Assembly: GCF_032854445.1 (NCBI RefSeq)
Contig: NC_088303.1
Coordinates: forward strand, 20,341,501-20,405,500
DNA from: Liolophura sinensis
Lineage: Eukaryota; Mollusca; Polyplacophora; Chitonida; Chitonidae
DNA: 64,000 bases
Reading direction: 5' to 3'
Shown here: one piece after another, positions 1-9,150 of the stretch
How the letters are laid out: every line of letters starts with the position of its first letter
Position numbering within the stretch: the first letter of the stretch is position 1
Program-made: the position numbers and the translations under genes
Notes under the pieces: model-generated
Seen by the model: the letters and a program-made list of their open reading frames with translations, nothing else
The model's database searches: none
Told to the model about the DNA's origin: nothing

Positions 1-1188
1 CTGGCGTTCAGAACGCGCCTCCCACTGCCATGCAGCTCGTCATCGTCGCTTGTCCGAAGGTCAAGCCAGAAGGCGTGCTTGTGCGTCAAGAACTCTTCTA
101 GGGAGACGTCTGCCAGGCCTAAGTCTTTAACGACCCTGGCCACCTCAGGGTCCCGCTTTCGTAGGGGTGAGCTGGCGAAGAACCTCTGGACCTCGCCCCA
201 CTGCTGGTATGCCCGCATGCCCTGGCTGTACAGCTGATTGGGGACCCCTTCTATTGTGACTTCTACTTTGGTGATCTTCGGGTTGTAGAAGAATTCCGAC
301 CTCCTATTTCACGGGGTTCCTTTAGTCTCGAACAGCATGAGGATGCCCTTCATTGCTCTAGCAGGCGTGTTCAGGTTTATATTCCAGAGAGTATCAGACT
401 TGTCCTTCACAAAACTTTCGGTGGCGGAGGACGCGATCATACAGAATGGAAACGCCCCTGGCAAACTGGGCGCGGATCTGTCTAGCGAGCTCCCCTTCAG
501 TGACCATATCGAACTCCAGGCTGATGTTGTCGATGGTGTAAGTCGCGTCGACATCGTCTGTTGCCCGGATGACCCGGCCGTAATCGTTGAACGTCAGTTC
601 GTACTCCAGTCGGTCGGCCAAGGCACTCTGATAGAATGGCATGTGGCTATCTAGAAGCTCAAAGTCTAGCGGGATGTGGAACCGGCTGCCAAAGGCGCGA
701 GCGATGGCATTTTCTCCAGCATCGTCGTCACTTGCGTCCTCCGCTCCGACTCGAAGTTTAAGCATGTTTTCGCTGCCAATGCCTTGATAGGCCGCATTCC
801 TCCGTTCGTTTTTGGTCAGCCATAAGTCGCCATAGCAATGAAACACATCAGAGTCGTCGATGGACATTACCTCATTCCCGCTGATTCTGATCGTGGTTTT
901 CTTGACTACTGCGCGTTCGAGATTCCCGACCACTGTGGCGTTCGGGTCGGATGAATTGATCGTGATCGAGAAGGCCAAGCGCACGGTACCGGGCACAGTG
1001 ACGTCATTTGGGCCGAGGTTGGGGAAGCGGACCAAGAGTTGCTGATTCTGGTCGATCGTACTCGGGTTGTTGGTGACGACCAAGGACTGGTGTACACCTT
1101 GTACCCCCCTAGGCTTACGGAGTGTTCTGAAGGGGTTTAGCCTGCGTCCGTATGCATCCATTGTATGTATTGAAGGTATACCTTGCAA
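1..1188 (-). pseudogene. Capsid-like protein of the virus-like element, C-terminal end outside window, broken
   Basis: The reading frame starts at 1188 or, more likely, at the Met at 1161 (MDAYGRRLNPF) and runs leftwards off the window. The first 250 or so residues are open and rich in beta-strand-like stretches, such as TVRLAFSITI and KKTTIRISGNEV, which suits a jelly-roll capsid protein. A one-base shift near 400-430 moves the frame, and the continuation (WNINLNTPARAMKGILMLFE) is found in another frame. That frame has an in-frame TGA at 309-311 and is then open to base 1. At least two lesions therefore make it a pseudogene. It diverges from the plus-strand gene at 1206 with only about 20-45 bp between. 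The major-capsid role is inference from fold-like features and neighbours. Confidence 0.55.
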
Positions 1189-1205
1189 TGTTCAATACGA
1201 GGATT

Positions 1206-1898
1206 ATGGCAGACTTCGGCTGTGATAATCCGGTATTCGACGATGCCCAAGAGGACAACAACATCGACGACGAACAGACACGCGAATAACCTCGCCAAGC
1301 TGTCAAGTCTCGATAAGGACATCGCAAAAGAAAAATGGAAGTTGGGGGAGGCCCCTGATGAATTCTCCCGGAGCCGGATCGAAGACCGGATAAGGAATCT
1401 CGAGGACGAGAGGGTGGCCTCTTTAACGGCCGAAGCCCTGCGCACGCAAATACGCCGCACCAAGCAGACGGTCGATCGCATCCTACACAAGGATACTAGT
1501 CTGGCCGAGCGCGTCCGCACCCTCTTCCGGGAGCAGGGAATAACCGTGGTCTCCATTCTCACGGCAATTGGGATGGCGATCTCGACACTGGGGCTAGCGA
1601 TAAAGTTGGCGCTGACTGGCGGGTCCGGCCAACACCACCTCCATCCGACGGGCGTGCTCTTAAAGCATGGGTGAAAAAGCATCTCCAGTCCCTGGCGCGC
1701 GCCCTTGGCAAGCTGGCTGGGAAGGCTGACGCTGCGATTCCGGGTATTATTGGCGGTATCGTGTCCTGGCTACTGAACCTTCTCGGGAAAGCGGCTGGGT
1801 GGCTGGTCGATAATGTCTGGGCTTTAGTCGTCGCAGTAGGTGGTCTAATGCTCGTGGCTGTTCACAAGTATTTAACGCATAGTCCACAGCAGCAGTAA
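1206..1898 (+). pseudogene. Small membrane protein of the virus-like element, frameshifted
   Basis: Three pieces read as one protein. An acidic N-terminus opens at the ATG at 1206 (MADFGCDNPVFDDAQEDNN) and stops at 1287-1289. A second frame, open through this point, carries a charged, coiled-coil-like region (LDKDIAKEKWKLGEA) and a hydrophobic segment near 1,545-1,615. A third frame, entered near 1,628-1,640, gives KAWVKKHLQSLARALGKLAG and two more hydrophobic stretches before the stop at 1,898. Two frameshifts are implied, so the gene is probably dead; alternatively an ATG at 1243 could start a shorter product. Three membrane-type segments suggest a virion membrane or accessory protein. Its 3' end overlaps the convergent minus-strand gene by 27 bp. 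Confidence 0.5.
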
Positions 1899-3168
1899 GC
1901 CGATACCAACCCCAGGGACGACGATGGCTGTCTTCTGCGAATCGTGATTCTTCTGCTTTGGAAATAGGGGTTCTTGTTTGCCTCCGGCGGCAGCAACATG
2001 CTGAACGTGAGCGGTGGGTGGTGGGACGCTTTCTTGTGGCTCAACGATCCCGTGGGAAGGTGCGCGCTTGTGTAAAGTGGGCGGCACTTTAGCGTTCACA
2101 CCCTCATTGGCTCCTAGATTCTGGTCCTCTGTGGACACGACGATTTTGTTGTTGTAGTTCGCCACATGGCCAATCTGCAGAAGCATGTCGCTGGGGGCCA
2201 TATATAGGCCAATGCCATACACAAAGTCTACAGCGCTTCCGGCATACTGTAGCACGTCCTGGTAGCGTTTGATAGCAGACGGAAGGTCGATCGGAGAGGA
2301 AATAGCGTCTTCAACGTTCGCGGCAAACTGTTTTTGCGCGTCGAAGGCTGTGCCCGTGCCTAGAATACGCGCCCTTGTTTGCGCTTGGGCGCCTAGAATA
2401 GCCCACACGTGTGTCCGGATGGAATCGTTTAGGCGCTATACGCCCGTCTGCGTGAATCCTTGGGATGTGTCGACAATGAACGCCGCCCAAACCTCCTCGG
2501 CGTCCTGCTCGATGTAGTCGACGTGGAGCGCTGTAGGCTTTCTAGAGAACGACATCCTGCTCCAATCGAAGATCCCATCGCCAATGGGGCTGTAGCCCGT
2601 TCTCGTGACATAGTAATATGCCACTCCGAGGCCGTGATTCACCCCCTTGCGCCTCCAGTCTGTGTGCGTATCTACGTGGAACTCCCTACAAATCCTCTCA
2701 TAGGCCCTTTTGTCGTATGTCTTCGAATGTCGCCCACGCTCTGTCTTGTGGCAGGGGGGCCTGGATCTCTTCCAAGACCCGCCTAACTTGGTAATACACA
2801 TGGAACGTGTACAGGGCCCTTATTCGTTGGTCGGGGGCGAGAAGATGGTCTTTTGCAGAGACGCCACAGCCCGTGGTTGCGCACCAGACCGCGAAGTTCA
2901 CTTGGTTCTGCCAGAATTGCATAGGATTGGTGTTTCAGGCCCAAACAATGTCATTGCTGGTTATCTTTGGCAGCCGGTACTTGGCCAACACATCTGTGAA
3001 CTGGACTGGAAAGGCCTTCTTTTCATCGATGTAGATGTCAAATCGCGTGAGCTGCTCTGCGTGGGTTTGGATACTATGAAATGCCCCGGCCTTGTAAGTG
3101 GCCTCTCTGTTGAACCTGTAAGCCTGGCTAATCATCGTGGCTAAAATGTTCATCACATTGACTGACAT
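1872..3168 (-). pseudogene. Virus-like element protein of about 425-430 residues, two stops and a frameshift
   Basis: Four minus-strand pieces line up in order: 3168-2938, 2934-2698, about 2720-2439 and 2435-1872. The first two share a frame and are split only by a TGA at 2935-2937. The last two share another frame and are split only by a TAG at 2436-2438. One frameshift near 2,700-2,730 joins the halves. The C-terminus has a Pro-rich stretch and then a hydrophobic segment (IVVPGVGIGLLLLW) followed by two residues, which looks like a tail anchor. Starts at 3168, 3156 or 3135 are possible; 3135 would leave about 10 bp to the divergent gene at 3146. I do not know the function; a minor virion or membrane-anchored structural protein is a guess from context. 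Confidence 0.5.
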
Positions 3169-3853
3169 TCTAAATGGGGCACAGCACACGCTGCATCATG
3201 CCCTTAACAACCTCGACGGCTGCCTTAAAACCGCCCTTCGCGAGATAACATTCTACCCAGCCTGGGTGAATATCCCCACCGGAGTGGGCTTCTTGCTTGA
3301 GGGCATACGTGTTGAAGTGCCGACGGGCTACTACAATGTCTGTACGCTGGACAAGGACATATTCCGCCCGCATGGGATTTCTCTGGGATTGAATGAAGCC
3401 ACGGGCCGGTTAGTCCTTACCCTCCCTAGAAATGTCTTCATAATACTCCAAGAGCTTGCCCCCATCTTAGGGTTCTCCGACGGGATTGCGCCCATAGGGG
3501 GGACTATGGAGGGTGAAAATCTACCTAACTTGGTCACACACAAAGAAGTCTTCGTGCATTTGGATGAACTGAGCACCTCAGAAAACGTGAGAATAACCTC
3601 AGATTTCGGTGGCGGTTCAACACTACTTCAGGCCATCGCCGTGACTGGTGAAGGGATAAACTGCGGGAAGACGGTTTCATTTCCCAACCCACAGTACAAA
3701 GCCTTGCGCGCCGACTATATAACGCACTTGACCGTGGCACTTTTAGACAAAAACGGCAAGTATATTAATGTAGAGTACCTCAGTGCTACCCTAGAAATAC
3801 AATATGGAGTATGGTGGACGCAGCCGGTCCCAGGTCTGCGTGCCTGTCTTTAA
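3146..3853 (+). CDS. Penton-like/minor capsid candidate of the virus-like element
   Basis: The frame is open for 235 residues from the ATG at 3146; an ATG at 3137 would add three. The order of features matches a small single jelly-roll structural protein: a basic segment ending in ALREITFYPAW, then short beta-type stretches (GVGFLLEGIRVEVPTGYYNV), an ILQELAPILGF helix, a Gly-rich turn, and a final pair of strands near THLTVALLDKNGKYINVEYL. The N-terminal 30 residues look less protein-like than the rest and may hide a compensated frameshift. The next gene starts inside its last 43 bases. The penton or minor capsid role is inference from size, position and predicted strand pattern. Confidence 0.5.
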   Translation: MFITLTDILNGAQHTLHHALNNLDGCLKTALREITFYPAWVNIPTGVGFLLEGIRVEVPTGYYNVCTLDKDIFRPHGISLGLNEATGRLVLTLPRNVFIILQELAPILGFSDGIAPIGGTMEGENLPNLVTHKEVFVHLDELSTSENVRITSDFGGGSTLLQAIAVTGEGINCGKTVSFPNPQYKALRADYITHLTVALLDKNGKYINVEYLSATLEIQYGVWWTQPVPGLRACL

Positions 3854-4647
3854 GCGACTTGGCAGATGTGTCGGAGTTCGAACTTCAAGGCCAGGAAGGT
3901 AAAATCTACGCCTTCCAGTTTCAAAGTGGCAGGTACAGCCGCAAAAATATTAAGGGGGGGGGGGGGGAAGCAGAGCCTGCCACGTTTGCTTCCCTTCAAG
4001 ATGTCTCATCCTCTGTAGAGCAAGAGCGCAGGTCGCCTTCTGAGGTGATTGAAGAACAAAAAGTCTCATTAATTCGCTTTGAAGACCACTTTGTTCTTGC
4101 CAGAGCTCGCGACCCCGATTGGTTTATAGATGTGAAGGTGACACCGATGACGGTCCAGGCCGATATAACCAAGGTGAAAAAAGTTTTCAACTCCGGAACC
4201 TCTTTCGTGTCGTGGGTACCAGTCAGCAAGTGTTATCTAGCTAAGGGTGTAAGAGGTGACTTAGCACTATCTGCGGGCGAAGGTGTAGATTCCGCACTTC
4301 TTATAGGGCAAACAAGTATATCTTTGTCCATGATAGAAATAAACCCTGGATCTATACTTATCTTCAACATCATACTTGGCGCTGCCTCTCAGCGCCGTGC
4401 CTCCTTGATTACCGGTGTGAGACTAAAGTGGCCTGCAGAGCACAATGGAAAGGAGCTCAGACTTATGATCAAATTACCGGCCCAGGGCGACCCGGTCATC
4501 CGGAGCTCTCTCGAGGATATACGGGTCTTTGTAGGGAGCGATGCCAAACTCGATTACATCTATTTAGAGTTCGGTATAAAACTTATAAGCTTTCGTGTTA
4601 GTATTCCCGATGACGATTTAGAGCTTACCGACGTTGTTGATTCGTAG
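3811..4647 (+). CDS. Uncharacterised protein of the virus-like element, 278 residues
   Basis: This gene is open from the ATG at 3811 to the stop at 4647 and overlaps the previous gene by 43 bp in another frame, which is typical of compact viral genomes. It has no signal peptide and no clear membrane segment. Residues around 49-52 come from a run of G bases (about 3954-3966) and read Gly-Gly-Gly-Gly, so this is a likely site of length errors. The second half has alternating hydrophobic stretches (SISLSMIEINPGSILIFNII) and an acidic C-terminus. I do not recognise a family. Its place between the penton-like gene and a membrane protein suggests a virion component. Confidence 0.45.
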   Translation: MVDAAGPRSACLSLSDLADVSEFELQGQEGKIYAFQFQSGRYSRKNIKGGGGEAEPATFASLQDVSSSVEQERRSPSEVIEEQKVSLIRFEDHFVLARARDPDWFIDVKVTPMTVQADITKVKKVFNSGTSFVSWVPVSKCYLAKGVRGDLALSAGEGVDSALLIGQTSISLSMIEINPGSILIFNIILGAASQRRASLITGVRLKWPAEHNGKELRLMIKLPAQGDPVIRSSLEDIRVFVGSDAKLDYIYLEFGIKLISFRVSIPDDDLELTDVVDS

Positions 4648-4657
4648 GACGGACAAT

Positions 4658-5320
4658 ATGGGACGACTGTACCCAGCGATCACGGATGAAGAGCCGACGG
4701 ATGACCATCCCTTGACCCCGACCGCGCCGATGGTTGAAAACCCCCCGGAGGGCGTGGCGCACGCCCATCGCCTGCAGTATATCAGCGAAATACAGAGGCA
4801 GCTTGAATCTGAGCGAGATCTCCGCCTGGCCCTGTACAAAAAGTACCGGCGCGGTGTCTTAGCCGCCGAGGCCCTTGATTCGGCCATGCTCACGGCCGGT
4901 TTGGGACTAGGGGTTGCAGGCGTGGGACTACTCACAACAATAATTGCAGCCCCTGCTGTCTTGGTCATGGAAGCTGCGGCCCTAGCTTGCGGTGTCTTAA
5001 ATTTCGCCGAAAAATTCGTTAGCCGCCGACTTCACGCAAAGGCCAAGAAACATAACGATATACGGCTGTTGACTGAGGCTAAACTTAACAGCATCCGTGC
5101 GCAGGTATCTACGGCATTATCTGATGGTGTTATTTCGGACGTAGAGTTTAAGCAAGTCGTTCAGGGGATCAAGAACTACTCTGATCTGAAGCCGAAGATA
5201 CACGCTAAGTCTCGTAAGGCATTCAACGCCGTAGAGATCGATGAAAGCACGAAAAAACAGCTTATAGATCGCGGCCGAAAACTAGCTCGGCAAGAGCTGA
5301 AAAACGCTCTTTCCGAATGA
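4658..5320 (+). CDS. Membrane protein of the virus-like element, 220 residues
   Basis: I chose the ATG at 4658 (MGRLYPAITDEEP), just after the previous stop at 4647, over an in-frame TTG at 4634. The N-terminal 65 residues are acidic, then helical (HRLQYISEIQRQLESERDL). Residues about 78-114 form one long or two short hydrophobic helices (GLGLGVAGVGLLTTIIAAP). The rest is basic and helical and ends in KNALSE. The gene is intact. The layout, with a soluble head, a membrane hairpin and a basic tail, suits a virion membrane or membrane-active protein. Similar uncharacterised proteins recur in invertebrate genomes as intronless genes; this recollection is unverified. Confidence 0.5.
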   Translation: MGRLYPAITDEEPTDDHPLTPTAPMVENPPEGVAHAHRLQYISEIQRQLESERDLRLALYKKYRRGVLAAEALDSAMLTAGLGLGVAGVGLLTTIIAAPAVLVMEAAALACGVLNFAEKFVSRRLHAKAKKHNDIRLLTEAKLNSIRAQVSTALSDGVISDVEFKQVVQGIKNYSDLKPKIHAKSRKAFNAVEIDESTKKQLIDRGRKLARQELKNALSE

Positions 5321-5670
5321 TGTTCTGGGGAGGTGCCCGGGGGGAACTTGTTACACTACTTCACATGCAGCGGAACCAAATCAGAATACAGTATACATCG
5401 CTCTGAGAACAGGCAAAATTATCACCACTGAATCTGTGACTGTCACTCACTAAAAGAGTAGTGGCACCATACGTTTTGAGCACCTAAGTCACAGTAGGTA
5501 GAAATAAACTTTGTAAAATACAAAAAACAAGAAACAATTCAAGTACATGTACTATCTATGTCGAGAAATTAACTCTGGGCACAGTAGTGCATGTCAAACA
5601 TCATTTCTGTCATCTGAATACATATATGAATACACTTTGTAAACATACATGTTAGAAAAATATTCACAAT
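5321..5670. other. Right flank of the virus-like element, no gene seen
   Basis: Base composition changes from GC-rich to AT-rich here. I see no open frame, no clear inverted repeat matching the element and no obvious target-site duplication. The element's right border is probably between 5,320 and 5,450. Confidence 0.4.
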
Positions 5671-5910
5671 CTAGTATACATACATATAATATTAATACAT
5701 TTTGAAACAGTGTACTGGTCTATGGGCTGTTGATTCAAAATTTTACCCGTCAAAAATAGCCCCTTTGGCTCGATTGCCCGTCCAACTGGACGGATTGGGG
5801 GGGGGGGGGGTGGTAAAAAAAAATTCTGCCCGGTGTGGGGTTCGAACCCATGGTCCAAAAAAGCAAAAGGCCTGGTTTATAGCTCAACCTGTTACCAATT
5901 AACCACCATG
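5671..5910 (-). mobile_element. tRNA-derived SINE, copy 1
   Basis: On the minus strand a tRNA-like head has an A-box-like TGGTTAATTGG and an exact RNA polymerase III B box, GGTTCGAACCC (near 5,838-5,850). A shared body follows that ends in CTAGTATACATACATATAAT at 5,671 (plus-strand reading). The same segment recurs at 6,133-6,340 with a few changes, so it is a dispersed repeat and not a unique tRNA gene. A run of about 12 G bases near 5,798-5,810 breaks the body in this copy. Confidence 0.6.
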
Positions 5911-6050
5911 CTGTGGGTGACTTCTTTGTAGCCTCGAAAGTCTTGCACCGTGCCGACTAACTTCGCCCAAATAGGCTGGCTGGTCGTTTCCATCGTGGGA
6001 GATCCCATGATTATTCATTGTATACCTAATAAGATATTTCGAGATCCACC

Positions 6051-6118
6051 CTCGGTGGGGCCTGGGGCCTCTATTTTGTTCTGGGGAGGGCCCCAGGGGG
6101 AGGGTGTGCCAGAACCCT
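6051..6118. repeat. G-rich repeat, copy 1 of 2
   Basis: The block GGGGCCTCTATTTTGTTCTG with the following GGGAGGGCCCC and CCAGAACC recurs at 7,024-7,088. In both places it is followed by sequence related to the start of the neighbouring SINE body, so it may be part of a longer form of that element. Confidence 0.55.
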
Positions 6119-6132
6119 CCTTCCCTATACTA

Positions 6133-6340
6133 CTAGTATACATACATATAATATTAATACGCTTTGAAACAGTGTACTGGTCTGTGGGCTGTTGATTCAA
6201 ATTTTACTCGTCAAAAATACCCCCTTTGGCTGGATTTGGGGTAAAAAAAAAATTCTGCCCAGTGTGGGGTTCGAACCCATGTTCCAAAAAAGCAAAAGGC
6301 CTGGTTTACAGCTCAGCCTTTTACCAATTAATCACCACCC
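6133..6340 (-). mobile_element. tRNA-derived SINE, copy 2
   Basis: This is a second copy of the repeat at 5,671-5,910, in the same orientation, with the B box near 6,267-6,279 and the A-box region near 6,320-6,338. It lacks the G-run insertion of copy 1. The head is slightly more decayed. Confidence 0.6.
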
Positions 6341-7520
6341 TAACGGCGGACTCCGGATTTTTTGCGCTAGCGACCCACCGTTAGGGGGGTTAATTGGGGC
6401 TGACACATCCCACTACCTTTGGGCCATCTACAACACCCCGTGGTAAGGTCTCTCTGCCCCCGAAACTGTCGAAAGTTGCAGAGATTCCTTAGAAGTGCGT
6501 AGAGCCCGGCGCCATATGCAGGTAACGCATTCATATACTACATATACAGGAGACCAAATCCGGATTTGAGCTAGCAAACATCCCCTTATACATGTAGTAC
6601 ATGAATACGCCCCTTACACACAGCGCCTTTCCCATCTCTGTCAGCCGACTGAGCTATATCCCAAGACCCACGAAACATAGGCTAAATTGGAAAGACTATT
6701 TCGCACAAACAAAATATTTCTAATTCTCCTAAAAATACTGGATCTTATCAAACAAGACACGCTGAAAAAAGCCTGTCACATTTATTTTTTATAAAAATCC
6801 GTGGTTTAAGCCCTATAGTGGGGAGAAAATCATCTGAATCACCCTGTTGTGCAATACAGCCAGTCTATATATAGACTATAATCCTTATGTATTAAATGCC
6901 AACTAGGTCGCCTCATATCAATGTGTGTGTGTGTAGGCGAGACTTGTAAATAAGCGTGTATGCCTTGGCTGGGGAGGCGCCTAAGTAGGGGGGGGGGGGT
7001 TATGGGGAAGCAGGGAAAGGGGGATGGGGCCTCTATTTTGTTATGGGGAGGGCCCCAAGTGGGGGGGGGGGCGTGCGCCAGAACCTATAGTGTGCATACT
7101 AATCTGTATTGTGGTTGCGATGGTTGGTTTGGGTTTAACACAGCATAGAAAAATTTTAGCTGCAGTGTCACTGCATTGTGGCGGGATGGTTGGTTTGGGT
7201 TTAACTCTGTCCTAAGCAGTATTTCACCTATATGACAGCCACTTATTACAACAGGAGGAAGATTGCCATAACTCGGGCGAAACCACACTTCTACATAAAT
7301 ATGTATTAAATCCACAAAGAAACGCAGAGAAACATCAACAACAGACATAAAGGCAAGTAACAAAAACTCTTTACTATATGACTTGCCAAAATTTTACTTA
7401 ATGTCTTTTTAGTATACTGCATGCACTACATTTCAAAGCTAATTTACGTGCAGGGTTGTATATAAGCCTATATTAACAGATTACATTAATTAACTTTCTT
7501 AGCTGGCTTTCATTAGACCA
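6341..7520. other. Intergenic stretch, no gene seen
   Basis: It contains the G-rich repeat at 7,024, a short (GT)n at about 6,923, poly-G runs near 6,988 and a minus-strand A-box-like TATAGCTCAGTCGG near 6,640-6,655 without a B box. Nothing coding is supported. Confidence 0.4.
7024..7088. repeat. G-rich repeat, copy 2 of 2
   Basis: This is a second copy of the block at 6,051-6,118, with a longer run of G bases (about 7,060-7,070). The downstream CTATAGTGTGCATACTAAT resembles the CTATACTACTAGTATACAT after copy 1. Confidence 0.55.
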
Positions 7521-7526
7521 TACTAC

Positions 7527-8760
7527 TTATGGAGACTTCAAGAGCACTGTGCACACAACCATCTTTAACTCTGTACATGTGCCTTTAAAACCCACACAAG
7601 ACCAGTGAAACCACAGTCCACAACCGTCCTTATCACACTGGACACTATTGTCACTTTCTTCTAAAATGTCTGGTGATTCATTGCAAAGATTTCCACAAAC
7701 ATTACAGGAATATACTGGGCTAAGGGCATGTTTTGCTGGCCTAACCCTTTTTTCCCTACTCGAGGCCACCAGTGCACAAGATGCTGATACAGATTTACTT
7801 CATGTGTTTGGTACACCTAAAGGGGTTTCTATTGAAACAGAAGATTCACTCAATCCACTGGTGGATGGCACAGGCTCACATGTAATCACCCTCTCCTCAG
7901 CTGGCTTACTCGTTGTATTTGAAGAAATTCCATCAGTTGTGTAGAATGCTGGTGCTGTAATAGAGGATGCAGCTGTTTCATCTTTGTTGTTATTTTGTTA
8001 TGTTCTATTTTACAGCTTATCAGTAATGTAATTGTTGAAAAAATATACTGAAGCTGAAACCAGATCATTCCAACGTTGCTCATCAAATGGCACCCTTACT
8101 GTGATGTGTCCATAACTAGTATAAACAAAGAAATCTGTCCAACTTCTGCCTGTCACACCCATTTGAAACTGAAGCTGGCTGTAATATGAATGACCTTTTC
8201 TAAGAGAGTATTGACCACCATCACAAATAAGCTAGGTTAACATGTTTAGGGTCATTATAGGCAATGCTTAAAGGACATTTAATTTTCAATAAACCATTAC
8301 CACAGCAGCCACACTGAACATAGCCATTTGGGCTGGGAGCTATGAAAAAGTTCTTCGAGTCCACGCACAGACTACTCTCTGTTACACTAAGCTTGGAGTT
8401 GCCAGAGGAATGCAGGGTGTCAGTGTAACATTTTCTAGCTTCAGCCTCCATTGTTCGGCCATACTTCAAAGCAGGGATACAATCAGGTGGGGATGTGTAT
8501 GTCAAAATTTGACTCAAAAGTGAGGAAACACCATAGTGTTTTTCAGGTTCTGAAGTTAATGTCTTCACTCTGGTCATTACCACAGAAGTAGTTACCCTGC
8601 TCACTCTCTGTTCCTTCCACTCAGTGCTGTCACGCTGTGGGCGGGTTGATGTCTCAGTCATGGAAATCTCTTCATCACTCAAAGTTGGAAGGCTGGTCAC
8701 AAAATGATCAACAGAGGAAGACTGTTGAGCCAAGATTGAAAGACTAGGAGGAACCTCTAC
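7527..8760 (-). pseudogene. YqaJ-type nuclease plus PHD-finger gene, mobile-element type, inactive
   Basis: On the minus strand, 8,733-8,221 reads as the first half of a YqaJ/lambda-exonuclease-like PD-(D/E)XK domain: LKYGRTMEAEARKCY, SPNGYVQCGCCGNGLLKIK. A frameshift near 8,220-8,235 leads to the second half (HSYYSQLQFQMGVTG and WTDFFVYTSYGH). A Ser/Thr-rich linker with an in-frame TGA at 7,800-7,802 is followed by a PHD-like zinc finger, with CNVCGNLC and DGCGLWFHWSC (7,595-7,710). The catalytic Asp of SPDG is Asn here and the Glu of the LEIK motif is Lys, so the nuclease would be dead even without the frame breaks. YqaJ and PHD domains occur together in uncharacterised transposon-like genes of invertebrates (recollection, unverified). 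Confidence 0.65.
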
Positions 8761-9020
8761 ACTTGTTGAGATATTAACGGTTTGACCAATGTTAAAGTCA
8801 GCTTTTGGGGGGTATTCAGATTCTCATGTCATACCAACATACTAAAAGCAACATGCCTCCGGGCAAGCAGGGTACATGGTCGCCATGATACCTTCAATGG
8901 ACGGAGTGAAGTGCGAAGACAACTTCTTTCTTGGCGAAAATAGCTGCCGTATACCTGGATTAATTACAGTCTTGTTCCCGTCGTAATAATGAAATTGTTT
9001 CGATTAAACATGTAGAATTA
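8761..9020. other. Upstream flank of the YqaJ relic
   Basis: AT-rich sequence with no supported open frame. The N-terminus of the YqaJ gene may begin here but is not readable. Confidence 0.3.
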
Positions 9021-9150
9021 TTTAATTATTTATTTATTTATTTATTTGACTGGTGTTTTACACTCACTCAAGAATATTTCACTTATATGACGGCATTATG
9101 ATGAGAGGAACCTGCAGGTTGCTGGCAGACCTTCCCTTGCTACCCCTTTG
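9021..9150 (-). mobile_element. SINE family 1, 5'-truncated copy
   Basis: The plus strand starts with (TTTA)n, then GACTGGTGTTTTACACTCAC, CAAGAATATTTCACTTATATGACGG and a CAGGTTGCTGGCAGACCTTCC block. This is the 3' half of a tRNA-derived SINE read in reverse; other copies in the window are at 23,490, 28,590, 37,985, 41,468, 41,915, 47,055 and 55,005. Confidence 0.7.

Larger units (their letters stand above)
1..5320. mobile_element. Endogenous virus-like DNA element, Polinton-like, right-hand part
   Basis: Six closely packed intronless genes lie here on alternating strands: minus 1-1188, plus 1206-1898, minus 1872-3168, plus 3146-3853, plus 3811-4647 and plus 4658-5320. Ends overlap or abut, as in small DNA viruses, and the block is clearly richer in G and C than the AT-rich DNA from 5,330 on. 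The proteins resemble sets of uncharacterised intronless proteins that recur in invertebrate genomes. Capsid-like and membrane proteins fit a Polinton/Maverick or adintovirus-like structural module. No polymerase, integrase, packaging ATPase or protease is visible, and the left end lies outside the window. I saw no clear terminal inverted repeat near 5,320-5,500. The family assignment is inference. Confidence 0.6.

Noticed and set aside
5825-5912. A functional tRNA gene on the minus strand
   Set aside because: The B box is perfect but the A-box arm and acceptor stem do not pair, and the same segment is repeated at 6,133-6,340. It is a SINE head.
6640-6670. tRNA gene from an A-box-like TATAGCTCAGTCGG
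   Set aside because: No B box or cloverleaf at the right distance.
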